The notes: generated by a model from the letters alone, not told the origin. A stretch of 64,000 bases of DNA from Paracentrotus lividus (GCA_940671915.1 CALNVZ010003426.1:28453276-28517275); one strand, 5' to 3'; positions 1-12,459 are shown, counted from the first letter of the stretch. Translations and numbers: made by a program.

Positions 1-1290
1 CAGTGTTGACGCAATGGAATGTGATGCGAACCTATACCACAGTCATTATGGAAAGTCGACAGAGAAAAATGGCAAGAATTGATCTAGTCAACGGATATGA
101 CCCACAGCAGTAGGAAAGCCTGGAAAACAAATCGGATACTTGGAAATGACTGCACAAAAACCCAACCAAGACCACAAGTCACTGCTGACCAAGTTGCCCA
201 ACAGCTCCTTGTGACCAGTCAGGGAAAGCCTGATCACTGTTCCAGGAGAGCGAAGCTTCTCCAAGATGCTGAAGAATGCTTCCAAGAGCCCTCAGACCTG
301 ACAAGACCTTTCAGCATGAAAATCCTGTGTGATGGTATCAAGACCATGAAGAAAAACAATGCAGCAGACTTTGACGACATCCTCCGCGAACAGATCAATC
401 ACCTTGGACCTGTTGAGCTTCAGTGGCTGCTTGATATGCTGAATTGCATGAGTACCAATACATTCCCGAAGATATGGAGGAAATCAAGAGTCGTTGACCT
501 GCTTAAACCGGGAAAAGATCCAGCCATACCTAAAAGCTATATGCCCATCTCTCGATCTACTATGTCATACATGTAGGCCTACATGCCACTTTTTGAAAGA
601 CTCATACTTACTATAATCGTATTGTCCCCATTGATGATGACCTCCTCATTCCTAAACACTAAAAGACTAAAAAGGGAATAGCTTTTTTTTCACCTCCCAG
701 CAGCCTATGACACTGTAAACCATAAAAATCTCGCCCGTAAATTCTTTGAGATGACAAAAGATGTGAAGCTGACAAAGCTACTCCTGAACCTGCTATCAAA
801 TAGACGGTTCTATCTGGTTTCACCATGTCGTCATTAAAGTTAAGAACGACTTTATGAGCGACGGGATAATGTTCTTGGGTGCTGTACTAATCACCTGCTG
901 AACCATTTAGCACAAAAGGACTAATCACCAGTCGTTTATAAAGTTGTTTGTAACTTATTAACGAATTGGTGAAAAACCAGCTTTGATGGCCAGCGCAGCA
1001 GATGGCGCAAGATGAAAATGGTCTCCCAGAAGGGAGTATCATTGCCTCTCTGCTATTCAATGTGTATACCAATGACCAACCAATACATGTTTACGATCTC
1101 TGCATTGCTTCACAGGAACATTCCTTTAAAGACAAAACGGGATGGGGTTTCCATCCCATCTACAATCACAATCCTACCAACAAAAAACTGAAATCAAGAC
1201 ATAGTTTCCTCCATTCTACAGTATCCCTTGATAACTCCACCCATAAACTTAGGCTGATCCTGTGGACCAACCATCGCTAGAAAATGCCAC
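1..1290 (+). mobile_element. Non-LTR retrotransposon (LINE) reverse transcriptase remnant
   Basis: Plus-strand translation shows reverse transcriptase blocks in the right order. Around 97-576 a 159-codon open stretch ends with the fingers motif WRKSRVVDLLKPGKDP followed by KSYMPIS. At 691-790, in the same frame, is the palm motif AAYDTVNHKNL. At 1014-1075, in another frame, is LPEGSIIASLLFNVYTNDQP, the degenerate form of the LPQGS...LLFN block. A stop after 576, another after the palm block and a frame change before the LPEGS block show that it is dead. The element enters the window already inside its coding region, so the endonuclease part is missing. The clade cannot be fixed by eye; Jockey/I-like elements share these words. 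It is not a host gene. Confidence 0.85.
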
Positions 1291-1483
1291 ACAGGCTATT
1301 AATAAGTGCAAAACAATTCCTTTCTAAATATATAGAAAAAGTCATTTATAATAAGCAAGGTTAAAATTAGCAATATGTTGATCAAAACCATAATAAATGT
1401 TCCCAACTGAGCTCTTCCCCTGAAAATGAAACCAAAAAATAATCATCTGAAAAGTCATTAAACTAAATATATTCAATCTTTGG

Positions 1484-2045
1484 TGTTGAGCCGATTAGAT
1501 TTTGCAAATTCTTTGTTTGTAAATCTCTAAATTTCTGATAAGGCTTCAGCGCATCCAAAACCGCGCCGCCCGATTTATACTTAAAGCAAGGTAATTTGAC
1601 CATGCCACACCTCTACTAAGATTTTTGCACTGGTTACCTGTCTCGAAGAGAATTTTGTCTAAAGTAGCATTGATTGTTTTTAAGTCTATTCATAGTTTGT
1701 CTCCTCAATACATTTCAAACATGTTTTCATTTCTCACACAGTCAAATTACTATTTACGATCTCGAACAGACAACCTTCTTTTGAAAATTCCACAGATTAA
1801 TTCCAATAAGTATGAACAAACTATTAGTTTTGCAGGTCCCAAAATTTGTAATGTTCTTCCTCTTGAAATTCGTTTTTGTACAACGGTTCAAACATTTAAG
1901 AACAAATTGAAGACACATTTGTTCTCCCTCTGATCTGTTTATACTAACTTGGAGAGCAAGTCACCTTTTTTACTGTTTTGGTTTGGTTTTAGTTTTTAAT
2001 GGGAAGCGCCTTGAGCAAATTTATTTGGAAGGGCGCTATATAAGA

Positions 2046-2078
<33 letters not shown>
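1484..2078 (+). mobile_element. CR1/L2-like LINE 3' end with ATT-repeat tail
   Basis: The plus strand encodes the conserved C-terminus of CR1/L2-like ORF2: LQRIQNRAARFIL, then FDHATPLL, LHWLPVSKRIL, FKSIHSLSPQYIS, then PLEIRFCTTVQTFKNKLKTH and LFSL before a stop at about 1933. One stop interrupts the frame near 1600. After the stop comes a roughly 100-base 3' untranslated segment with AAGCGCC...GGGCGCTATATAAG and a terminal (ATT)n run at 2049-2078, typical of 5'-truncated L2-type copies. It is a different element from the LINE at 1-1290, because both the protein style and the tail differ. The 3' tail resembles that of the SINE at 12460-12750. Confidence 0.88.
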
Positions 2079-2398
2079 TACTAATTTTATTATTTATTAA
2101 GTTTAGAGGCTTGTTAAATTAACAGGATAGTGTATCAATTCTCCAGAATTATCATCCCTCATTTTAGAGGTCGAAAAGAACCAATTAATGTTTTAATTTG
2201 TTTCACATTGAATATCATTCATATAACATCATCTAAATAAAAACCTATTATTGGCACAAAAATTTAAGCCATTAAACCAATCCTCGATGCTTTAATGAAA
2301 AATATTTCATGTAGGCTTATCCCTTCTTGACTGGTATTTATATTTTTCAGAGAAAAATATAGGGGGGGGGGGGTTGAAACCTATTATTTCGGGAGCAC

Positions 2399-3064
2399 AT
2401 ATGAAGAGGTCATTTCCAAAAGGTACTACATCCATATTTGTTAATTCGGAGAAAAACACGTTTTTTTATTTTTCATAGATAGGAGCGTCTGTTTGGAATT
2501 AAACTTTCACAGATTGTTCTACTCTATGATACTAAAGGGAAACCAGTCTAACAAAAATCTAGGTCTGCACTTTTTTCTGTAAATGAGTTTTTAATTTGTT
2601 GTTCTGTTGGATGTAGTACCTTTTGGAAACGAAATGTCTCAGAGTATGTAAATTACCATGTATCTCAGCAATTTTTTATTCAAAAGGGAACATTTTGAAC
2701 TATTTCATATTGCTTTAAATATATGCCATGTTTTAAAAAGAAATTAAGTACATAAGTTTTCTAATTTTCACTGATGCTCTGGCGAACCCAGCCAACTACG
2801 CATTATTTACATGCAATAAAAACAAATACATGGGACTACATAAAAGTGGATGTAGTACCTTTTGGAAACGAACTGAAATGGATGTAGTACCTTTTGGAAA
2901 TGAAGTGATTTTTGAAAGTAATTTTTTTTTCACCCTTCCCATTGAAAATTCATGTTTCTGTTTGAAACACTGTGTAGAGGTGCTAAAAGTGAGTAGATTA
3001 ATGTAAAAATATGAATTTTGATGGAAAATGGATGTAGTACCTTTTGGAAATGAGCTCTTCATAT
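2399..3064. mobile_element. Inverted-repeat element I with iterated terminal motif
   Basis: Terminal inverted repeats of about 37 bases: ATATGAAGAGGTCATTTCC at the left and its complement at 3028-3064. The word GGATGTAGTACCTTTTGGAA from the end recurs internally near 2612, 2848 and 2879, all in right-end orientation. No coding sequence is visible. It is a non-autonomous DNA transposon of unassigned superfamily; the exact target duplication is unclear (possibly TATA). Confidence 0.7.
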
Positions 3065-4036
3065 ATTTCATGAAAACTAATACTTCAAAATTGAGGGCGC
3101 TATGGACAATAAGCAAATTAGCATGTAATGTATGGCCATGCGACCTAACAAAACAATATTTAGAAATGGTTTGAGAGATATACAGACATTTAGCTCCCTA
3201 ATGTTGTTGAAATCTCCATATTAAACATCTATTTTCCCAATTCTAGAGGGAAATGGGGTAATTTGGCGGCCATTTTGTATGACGTCACATATCTCCAAAT
3301 GCTCAATGCTGACAAAGTGTCAGCAATCGGATTCTTCAAATAGAATGTTTAGGCAATCATAATCCGTTGAAAAAAAAAAACTGTAGACGCCAAAACAAGG
3401 TTAGGCCCCAAAATTGTAATCTGCTGCTGGACTACCCCCCCCCCCAATATTTTGATATCAAGAAAATTAAAAAATATCATATTATATGCATATAAATCTA
3501 CCCGTTACAAATTTGTTATCATAAAACACTTTCATGACATAATTATATTATTTTGGAGTCTAAAATGCATGTTTCTGACATTCAAAAACCCAAAATTTTC
3601 TCAATATTTCGTTAATCTTCCTCGTGTGTGCCTGGTATAATTTGGTAATCATGTAATACATAATGCACCGTGTAGATAATGGAAGCGCAGATGTTTCTCT
3701 ATTAACAATTGAAAAAATAAAAACAAAAAATTCTAATCGATGATAATCAGGGGCACCGATCTCAGGGTGCATAGGGGACAGGTGCCTCAAGAAGTAAAAC
3801 TGAAGGCATAAGTATTTCCCTTCAAAAATCCACGATGGTTTTGATATAATTAATAATGAATATTGAAGGGTCTGTAACTTTTATCTCGGCTCTCCATTGA
3901 CAATGTAACATTTTTGGACTCGGACCATTGATTATGTAATACACTTCCACTATTCTCCGGGGCCAAATGCCCTCTTTTAAAATTAGTCGCTACCTTGCTC
4001 TCAAATGTTAGATAACTGTTAAAAATTGCCTGAAAA
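3065..4036. other. Intergenic stretch without a recognised gene
   Basis: AT-rich non-coding sequence. It contains a short C-run at 3436-3445 and a small GGTGC-type imperfect inverted repeat at about 3750-3790. I see no coding signal or RNA gene. Confidence 0.5.
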
Positions 4037-4170
4037 CTTTCAGCTCGCGCTTCGCGAACCAGCTAAAGCTCCTTCCTCGTTTCGTGCTCACATTATGCTA
4101 CAAATTCTCCATTTTATGTCACTATTATTGAGAAAATTTTCAGCTCGCGTTTCGCGCTCGTATTATAGAA
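4037..4170. repeat. Two copies of a TTTCAGCTCGCG(C/T)TTCGCG repeat
   Basis: The word TTTCAGCTCGCGCTTCGCG occurs near 4038 and again near 4137 (TTTCAGCTCGCGTTTCGCG), each followed by a GCTC and ATTATA/ATTATG context, giving two units about 100 bases apart. It is a GC-rich island in an AT-rich setting. The open frame of 108 codons crossing it shows no protein-like pattern. Confidence 0.6.
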
Positions 4171-4386
4171 TAAATTTTCTACATATTTACATGCATGTGT
4201 GTATACAAGCATTACCCCACCCCAACAATAATATTGTTACGAATCATGAAATGTTAAAATACAACTGTACAAATCCAAGTATAGTTCAGTGTTTTAATTC
4301 ATCTCAGGGTAGCGTGGCTTGTAGTACAGAAAATGTGATGTACTCTGTATAACTTCAAAATGTAGAATCTCTAGGGCCTACATGGT

Positions 4387-7300
4387 TGAATCTACATTTT
4401 TCAGTCTCCTACTGGAATCTATTTACTAGTTTATAAAGGCCAAATATCACTGGGCTATACATGTATCCTACCAGCAATCTGGTTCTCCTGCCCAAAGATT
4501 ATAAGTACAACAATAGACATAGAAACAATGCATCCAATTCTGATTTCTTGGGAACAGTAATCTAGCTTATTGTATAAGTCTGTATAGCTAACACCTTCAT
4601 AGAATTACATTGTTAGCCTGAGACTATGTAGGGTACATGCAGGTAATATGGGCACCCTAAGTTCATTTGCCTAATTTGCATAAAATTAAGAAATGACACA
4701 CAGTCTAATCTTTGTTTATATGAATCAATAACTACTGCTCTAACTTTGACGTCATTACCAAAGTGCCCATATTACCTGCATGTGCAGGTAATATGGGCAC
4801 ATGTATTTAATGTATGTTTTAAAAACTACAATGACTCTACCAGGTCTGGAATTAGCTTAAAATGTTGAAAATCATTAACTTTAAGATATAATTCGAAATT
4901 ATAAGACCCTTCAGTAAATCCTTTGACAATATATTTTAATGTTATGTATTTTGTATATTATTTCTTTTTAAAATATTATTTAAATATTATTTTCATTATA
5001 CAAGTCAATATAGCTTTACAATAGTGTTATTAATTAATTGATACTGTTGAATATACCCCAAAAAATCGTAGCAAAGAGTATGATGCCTCATCCCAATACT
5101 AATTACCAGAATCATTTCCGCCATTTTGGATGTCCCATATTACCTGCACTAATGTTTGCTGTGTCAGCAAGCATTCAATGCCACATTGCACCCCTTCACT
5201 AAAACAAAATTGACCTGTACACGCTAGTATGATAAAATGAAACTAGAAGCTTACTAAATATACAAAACAATTGAGGTTACCCCCTCAAACACTCTTTCAC
5301 CATCACATTCTGTGAAATATCAAATTTTACATCAGGAAAAAAAATGCCGTAAGTTTACCTACCTTGTTGGTTTTCAGCAATTTTCTCAGAGAATCGGCAT
5401 TAGATGCTCTCACGACGATATATTTTCGTATACAGTTCATATGAACAACATTATGGTGCTCACACCGTCACGCTCACCGGTCGACGGTCACGACATGATT
5501 TGCTTCAGGTGGCCCATATTACCTGCTGGCCCATATTACCTGCATGTACCCTAATTGATGGCAGTAACATAAAGACGGGAACAATTGAATAACCTATGGG
5601 AAATCTAAACAAATCTAAGATGCTGGCAGTGTTGAACTTGTGATCAATATGTGCATGAATTAAAACTCAATAAAACAACAGAATAGGCCTAGACTTTAAG
5701 AGGGAACAAAGAATAAGTTAGAGTTGCCAAGTCTGGGACGCAACACTACTCCCCCTCCAAATTAAAAAGGTATTGTCCTCAATACAAGCCAAGATAACTA
5801 AAATTAAATAAGAGGAACCTGAAGATAAATGTAGAAGTATAGCAGAGTTTAAAAAATAACAACAACGATATTATTTTACAATAAAGCACTACTTGCTGGA
5901 AAAGCTAAACCACAATAATATCATTATTAAAGATAGCTACAAATTTAGATGTACAATTAAGCTTAACATTGCAAACTAGTTACGAACAAAATATTCTGAT
6001 CTACATTTATGGAAATATATGCATATTGTTACCTGCAAGAGATAACACAAGAATGGTTCAATTCATCAAATTTGTGCTCATAAGAAACATTATCATATCA
6101 CACAATTATTTAAGAAAAGAAGAAAGAGAGAAAAAGAGAAAAGAAATGCAAACTTCTATTTTAACTTTGATGAGATTAAATGTCAAACAAATTTCAAAAA
6201 GCCTTCTTCATAAAGAAAGATAGATATAGACTCATTTAGATGGAAATGAAGGAATTATAATTTGGTACTGAAGTACTTAGTTGGTGAAATTAAAATTTAG
6301 AAAATCAAACGAAAACATTAGCAGAAATACATAGACAACAACGCCTGCAAAAAGTAGGAACCAGATATACCAGAATTAAAATGTCAACACTCTCTGTTGC
6401 TAATTAACAAAAATGAAATATCAGCAATTGAATCAAGCTGCCTGGAAACACCAGCTAAGGCACCTTTGTATAGTTGCAGGGCAATCATCAACTCTGCAAC
6501 ATTCCTTATTCAACAACCATAGCAACAAGAATCATTAGTTTCATCACAAGGAATCTGGTGTATCTAATTCCCATCATTTTCAAGCTGTTCAGTTTGAAAT
6601 GCCAAAAATGCCTTTTAAATTTTAGTATGAACTTTTTATTTCTCTACCAGATATGAATTTTGATTAGTATTATATTGTACAAAAATGAAACATTATGCGT
6701 AGTATCACCAATATCGTAACAAATTATATGCTGCCCAGTATCCTCTCTGGCATTTGCAAATTTGTATATCTGCAGGGCATACATTGAAAATTTACTAGCG
6801 CTACTACAACATAAGTTATTAACCTTTAGAATACATGTAAACTATATCCTATAAGAAACAAAACAACATTACTTTGAATAATGTTCTGTGTTATCATTTA
6901 GAATAAAATTACTGGGATTATACTGGGAAGAAAAAGAGTCTTACATTCAGTATTCATAGTTTTACTTTAATCGTTCAAACATCAGGTCAGGAGTGAAGAT
7001 CGTACTTTACCACTGTAACTGCAGATTCTCAATTTCAGTCCGGTTCCGTCATCATCAAAGGCATCACACGAAAGTTAGTTTCAGCTACGGACTCCAGGAT
7101 CTTCCACTTCCACGTCACGCAACAAACTGCTGATGTAAAGTTGACGTCGCTCAATCTATGGAATCTATTTCCTACTGGAATATATTTACTGGTATATATA
7201 GGCAAAATATCACTAGGCTATACATGTATTCTACCAGCAATCTGGTTCTCCCAAAGATTATAAGTACAACAATAGATATAGAAACAATGCATCCAACTCT

Positions 7301-7582
7301 GATTTCTTGGGAACAGTAATCTGGCTTCTTGTATAAGTCTGTATAGCTAACACCTTCATATAATTACATTGTTAACCAGAGACTATCTAATTGATGGCAG
7401 TAACATAAAAGAGGTGAACAATTGAATAACCTATGGGAAATCTAAACAAATCTAAGATGTTGGTAGTGTTGAACTTGTGATCAATATGTGCTTGAATTAA
7501 AACTCAATAAAACAACAGAATAGGCCTAGACTTTAAGAGGGAACAAAGAAAAAGTAAGAGTTGCCAAGTTTGGGACGTAACA
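4387..7582 (-). mobile_element. Small non-autonomous LTR retrotransposon, 3' LTR interrupted
   Basis: Two direct repeats of about 424-436 bases flank 1.4 kb. The 5' LTR is at 7159-7582 and the 3' LTR at 4387-5745, the latter carrying the transposon at 4631-5551. In minus orientation each LTR starts TGTT(A/G)CGTCCCA, and a polypurine tract GGAGGGGGAGTAG (5746-5758) directly precedes the 3' LTR, which fixes the orientation. The internal region (5746-7158) is too short for gag-pol and shows no recognisable retroviral protein, so this is a TRIM/LARD-like fossil. The LTRs are about 93-95% alike by eye, suggesting moderate age. The superfamily is not assigned and no primer-binding site was identified. 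The lower LTR boundary is uncertain by a few bases. Confidence 0.75.
4631..5551. mobile_element. Inverted-repeat element H, TA target site, multi-terminus
   Basis: Terminal inverted repeats start GGGTACATGCAGGTAATATG at 4631 and end with the complement at 5551. The flanking TA on both sides is single in the uninterrupted LTR copy (about 7386-7394), so the target duplication is TA. The core word GCAGGTAATATGGGC or its complement also occurs internally: an 18-base-arm palindrome at 4763-4800, another copy near 5138 and a duplicated right end near 5515-5540. No transposase is seen. Confidence 0.82.
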
Positions 7583-7798
7583 ATATACCATCGCACATGT
7601 CACATTGACATGATTGAGGAAAAGAGGAAATATCGACGATCATCCCCCCCCCCCCCACCATTCGCCAAAACAAATCGACACCGTTGCAAGAAAATATTTT
7701 GTATCTGTTGTTATAATACTGATCAAAGAAGGTCCTTGGTTGCACATTAATGAGTAACTCATTGCAAAATTCAAAGAAAGTCATCTATGTCATCTATG

Positions 7799-7934
7799 TT
7801 AACTACTGGACTGGTGCATGGTGCTAATTGCACAGTAGGGATATGAACAGCTTGGCGCTGGTGTGTCAAAACAGACAAAGCTCAGACAATAGCGTGAGCA
7901 CTTAATATTACGTAGTCCGCAGCCAATTGGTTAA
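7799..7934. mobile_element. Short TTAA-flanked element K, copy 1
   Basis: A 136-base element bounded by TTAA, with ends TTAACTACTGGACTGGTGC and CGCAGCCAATTGGTTAA. It is clearly similar to 25700-25884 (shared words GGCGCTGG, ACAGACAAAGCTCAGACAAT, CACTTAATATTACGT). A non-autonomous element with a TTAA target. Confidence 0.7.
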
Positions 7935-7964
7935 AACACTTACAAGAAACATTGGAGTGATATA

Positions 7965-8631
7965 CAGTGCGTCCCAAAAAGAACTATACACTTTTTAAAT
8001 GGCTACCAAATAAAAAGAAATATATGGTTCTGGGGAGGAAAGGGTTATAAAGCTTATATCCTCAACTATTTTTATGACACACAAAAAAAAAAAAAAAAAA
8101 AAAAAAAATCCGAAAATAACGCATGCTTCAGTAAGCAATGCCCACTTTTGTAAAGGACACAACAATTAGCCTGCTCAAGAATTCGCTATCCCTTTATCAC
8201 CTGGTTATGGGCCGCCATAGGGGATCAAAGTCAATCATGGAATAAATCGGCTAACAAAGAAAAAGCAAAAATCAATGATATGAAAACAAAACAATGATAC
8301 ATTACATTTTTGCATAATATTGATTGTTCGTTTCTTACTTATGGTTTATCTTTGACTCTGTTAACTATTTTATTCCCTAATTAATTTTGACCCCTTTATG
8401 GCGGTCCATAACATGCTGATAAATGAATTGTGAATTAATGCGCAGGCTAATTTGTGTGTCCTTTACAAAAGTGGGCATTGCTCACTGAAGCATGCGTTTT
8501 TTCGGAATTTTTGTGTCATAATGATAATTGAGGATGAGAGCTTTTTCGCCATATAAAACTCTTCCCAAAGAATCACATATTTTCATTTGGTAGCCATTTC
8601 AAAAGTGTATATTTTTTGGGGGGACGCACTG
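7965..8631. mobile_element. Tc1/mariner-like MITE A, copy 1
   Basis: 667 bases flanked by TA. The ends are CAGTGCGTCCCAAAAAGAAC and its near complement GGGGGACGCACTG. The two halves are inverted copies over most of the length; TGGCTACCAAAT near the left end pairs with ATTTGGTAGCCA near the right. An A-run of about 29 lies at 8080-8108. CAGTG ends with a TA target are typical of Tc1/mariner elements. There is no coding capacity. Confidence 0.82.
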
Positions 8632-8633
8632 TA

Positions 8634-9966
8634 TAAAGCTGAAATCATAATTTAGTCAAGACATTTTTTATTTATCATGTACTCAATCTATATACTATAA
8701 TCCTTCCTTACCTTATTTATGGTGTTCTTTAACGGGGTAGTCATCTCAAAACTAGTCTCGAATCGATTTGCAAGCTTTTTTTAAAATTTTTAAAAAGAGT
8801 TTTGAAAATTATCTATCAAGTAGAATTTCGTTCGCACGCTAATCAACTTTTCTACAGACATAAGATTTTAAACCTGCAAGATATTTATTAAATTCAAATT
8901 GGAGTCCTTATGGTTAACAATCTTTAGTCCTAACAAGGGCAGTTTCCAACATTTTTCATTAAAAAAAGAATCTAGCACATTTATATGCAACATGAAATTC
9001 TTCCGTTCTCCATATAACATACTATGAGGACAAACTTTCTTTTGCACGTCCGTTAGTAATTCATACCACCCCTAGGTTGTGGAATTATCTTGATAGCGAA
9101 ATTCAGCTTTATGTAAGCTCTTTCTATACATATCAATTCTAATCTATGAAAAATGTAAATTTAACGTATACCAATGTACGGCATTAAATCGTAATTAAAC
9201 AAGGCGCGTCCATTATCTAAGAGGCCAGACGTAACAAAGTGACGTTGGAAATACGGCTGAGAAGCGCAGAAATTTATACAGCTGGCTGCAATAATAAATT
9301 GGCTCACAAAAACTCGCGTAAGAAGACTTCCCTGCAGTAGAATGGTATTGTCCGTTCGTTTGAGCAAACTACTCGTGGAGATGAAATAAATTGATGAACT
9401 TTTATCATGGTGTTAGTTAATAGATTCTCCAGACCAGATGGAGGAAATACACATTTGGGCAAGCTTATGACGTGATTGTGCTGAAGTTGTAATCAGAATA
9501 TGCAATTCATATATATTGATGCTCAAAACAATGACAGACTGTGAACTTGTCACAAGTCTTGCTAAGACGCCGTTCACACATTTCTATGCGATATGCATGT
9601 GATAAGCGTAAATATTGATGGGTCGAGGACAGAACCTCTTATGATTATGTTAAAAGTGACAGGACTTTTTTTAATCAATTAAAATGAATGTACCATCTCC
9701 GGAAAGCTGAGAATTCAAGCTTTTAATTACCCTGCGAACAATAAGCTATAATAGAATAATGCGGCATCGAGCATCAAAACTATGCAGCGTATGAGCTATT
9801 TTGAGAGCAAAATGTACCATATTGTACAGGAATTTGATCTGACTAGGCATTCGAATTGACAAAAGTGACAAGACTTTTTATTTCCTTTGCAATAAGCTTT
9901 TCCTATTTTTAGCATACTCAATCAGATTGAACATTTCCTTGAAAAGGTAGTTGCTGGCCCGTATCA
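8634..9966. other. No gene seen
   Basis: AT-rich sequence without recognisable coding, RNA or repeat-end signal. The phrase AAAGTGACA(A)GACTTTTT occurs twice (about 9652 and 9863), a weak internal repeat. Confidence 0.45.
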
Positions 9967-10267
9967 GGACAACTACCCCCGGACAATTACCCCCGGACAA
10001 CTTCCCCCGGACAATTACCCCCAAGGACAATTACCCCCTGAGAACAATTACCCCCAAGGACAATTACCCCCCGGACAATTACTCCGGACAATTACCCCCG
10101 GACAATAACCCCCGGACAATTACCCCGGACAATTACCCCCCGAGGACAATTACCCCCGGGACAATTCCCCCGGTCAATTACCCCCGACGCCAACTACCTC
10201 AATACGACAAGTACTCAAGACAATTACTCCCCCCTGGATAATTACCCCCGGACAATTACCCCAAGGA
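9967..10267 (+). repeat. Minisatellite, unit GGACAATTACCCCC
   Basis: About 20 imperfect copies of a 13-17 base unit with core GGACAATTACCCC run from 9967 to 10267. Spacer bases vary (CCGG, AAGG, GAGG). The Pro/Thr-rich open frame across it is a by-product of the repeat and is not a gene. Confidence 0.9.
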
Positions 10268-10984
10268 CCACGTAAGATATTTGTATATTTAATATGGTCC
10301 AACGGCAATATCAAAGCAGGAAATGCTTAGTAATAATGTTTATCGTAAGAACGCTGTAAGGAGAGCAACAACAACATCAGACTAAACGGTCTTGTACAAG
10401 TTGCAAATTATCTTTATACTTCATTTCTTCCCAATTCAATCATGTTTATTCATATTTGGTCGGGCCTAATTAATTGATTTCATTTTTGTGATACAATAAA
10501 ATTCGATAAAAATCAGTAAATTTGTTTGGAGAATACTACGTTGTTTTTGTCTTTAACAATAATCAATTCTTGATAGTTTTATACAGTAACCACATGAATA
10601 AGGTTGTGTAAATCAAATAAAAACTGAATGGTCTGAAACCATGGTTTCTGTGGGCGGTCATAAGAGCCATAATTAATGACTCTATAAATTAAGATAATAA
10701 AGTGAAAAATAAGTAATTTATGACATTTGATTTTACGATTAACCTTATTTTTACTTAAATTGACATTGGGCTTTAGTTTATATTTTCTTTGCTAATTTAT
10801 GGAGTATGGAAAAACACTGTTTTTGATTATGTTATGTCGTTTACAATTTAGGAATGTTGGTACTTAATTTCCTTCTTTGACGTTTAATTGCTATCACCCT
10901 AAATGGTAAAATTACAATGTGTTATTGTGTGTATTATCTTTGTTTTAACGTTATTAAGATGATTAAGTTATAAAACTACATCTT

Positions 10985-11130
10985 AATCTGGAATATTGGG
11001 AAGGAAAAGGGGAAAAAAGGAAAAAAAAAAAAAAAAGAAGGGAAAAGCAAGGAAAAGAGAAGAAAGTGAGACAGAGAGAAAAGGAGAAAGAGAAATATAA
11101 AATAGAAAGAGAAAGAGAAAGTAGAAAATA
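10985..11130 (+). repeat. Polypurine tract (GGAAAA / GAGAAA-rich)
   Basis: About 145 bases that are almost entirely A and G on the plus strand, including A16 near 11020 and GAGAAAG repeats. It is paired with a polypyrimidine tract at 11285-11412, giving an inverted purine/pyrimidine pair. Confidence 0.75.
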
Positions 11131-11284
11131 ATTCGATAACTCTCTTTGTTATCATCTATACATGTACAATAAGGCGTAAATATTCATATAATGAATGAAA
11201 GCACCGTAAAATATAAAAACAACAACAACAACAAGGTGCAATCTTTATAATTCTTATCATTATTATTCTTAGTTTTGTTCCATT

Positions 11285-11412
11285 TACTATCGTTCTTATT
11301 TTTCTTTCTTCTTTCTTTCTTTCTTTCCGTCTTTATTTTTTTCTTCTGCTTTTTCTTCTCCTTCTTCTGCTTTCTCTTTTTCTTCTTTCTCTTTGTATTC
11401 TTCTTTTTCTTA
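11285..11412 (+). repeat. Polypyrimidine tract (CTTT / TTCTTC-rich)
   Basis: Almost only C and T, with CTTTCTTTC and TTCTTCTG units. Hydrophobic open frames (Phe/Leu/Ser) over it are low-complexity artefacts. It could pair with the purine tract 160 bases upstream. Confidence 0.75.
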
Positions 11413-11414
11413 AT

Positions 11415-12459
11415 AAAAACATTGCAAAAAACGAAAAAAATAACACTTTGTACAAAATGTACTTACCATCGTACAAAATGTACTTACCATCTTCATTTAT
11501 AATTACCTGGGTCATGCATGTCATCTACAGTGCATGAAGCAAAAAGAAAGTAACATTAGAAAGGTGAGAACTTTAGATGTAATCATATCAGCATCTAGAT
11601 CTACATGAAAATTGCAAAAGATTTTTACAAGCTTAATTTTTAATATTTCTTTAATATTCTCATATTTTTAGGATTAATGATATAGAGTATGCTCTTTCTC
11701 TCACAGAAATTTAGACCTTTTACCTATTAAGAACAACAAATAAATTGGACGTGTCAAATGTTACATTATAATTTTCAATTATGTCCTGCCCCTAATTCCC
11801 TATTTGTTACTTTCTATATAAATTTCTTTATATCATCGATTAATGTTTAATGTGATTTATTTTAGTGTATGTTCCAAACATAACATTTATTATTTGTGAC
11901 ATTATTTCATGTGTATAAGTTTAATATTTATTTGTAAAGGGTTTTTTTTTCGGACAAGTTTCAATTAATTTGTGCATTGGTGCTTGTATACTAGTATTTA
12001 TATTGTTACAGCGTAGTTTGTGTAGATATGTTATATTTAGAGTATTGCTTTTGTAACATTTATTTATTTCTTTTGCTTCACTGATATTTTGTTAACATTG
12101 CCTCATGGGGGAAAAGCCTTTATGCTAATAACTTGTTAGTCATGGTATACACAGTAATTATTATTTTTTTTCATCAGAGAATAAAAAACAACGCTTTATA
12201 GACATACAAGGTCTGTCCAATACAAATAAAAATCTTTAGTAGTAATATCAGGAAAATTTAGAGCATTGTTATATGAAGAAGTTGTCTTGAAGCAAGGTGT
12301 ATATATTGTAAGAATTGAGAGTTTTAGATTCTGTTATTTACAACAATCACTGATGTACATTTTTATAACACTGCTGCCTATGCAAATGCTTCCACAGCTT
12401 TCTATACACCTGATTTGTACATAAATGACCTTTGTGACACAGACTTTTGTTTCTTCTTT
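11415..12459. other. No gene seen; short tandem word
   Basis: AT-rich. A 19-base word, ACAAAATGTACTTACCATC, is directly repeated at about 11451-11490. Nothing else is recognised. Confidence 0.4.

Noticed and set aside
4026-4352. 108-codon plus-strand gene
   Set aside because: Covers the CTCGCG repeat; no start context, no domain, no neighbours.
9951-10241. Pro/Thr-rich protein
   Set aside because: Entirely the translation of the GGACAATTACCCC minisatellite.
10000-10260. CRISPR-like array
   Set aside because: The units are contiguous minisatellite copies without unique spacers, in a eukaryotic setting.
11275-11502. Small hydrophobic membrane protein
   Set aside because: Low-complexity translation of a polypyrimidine tract.
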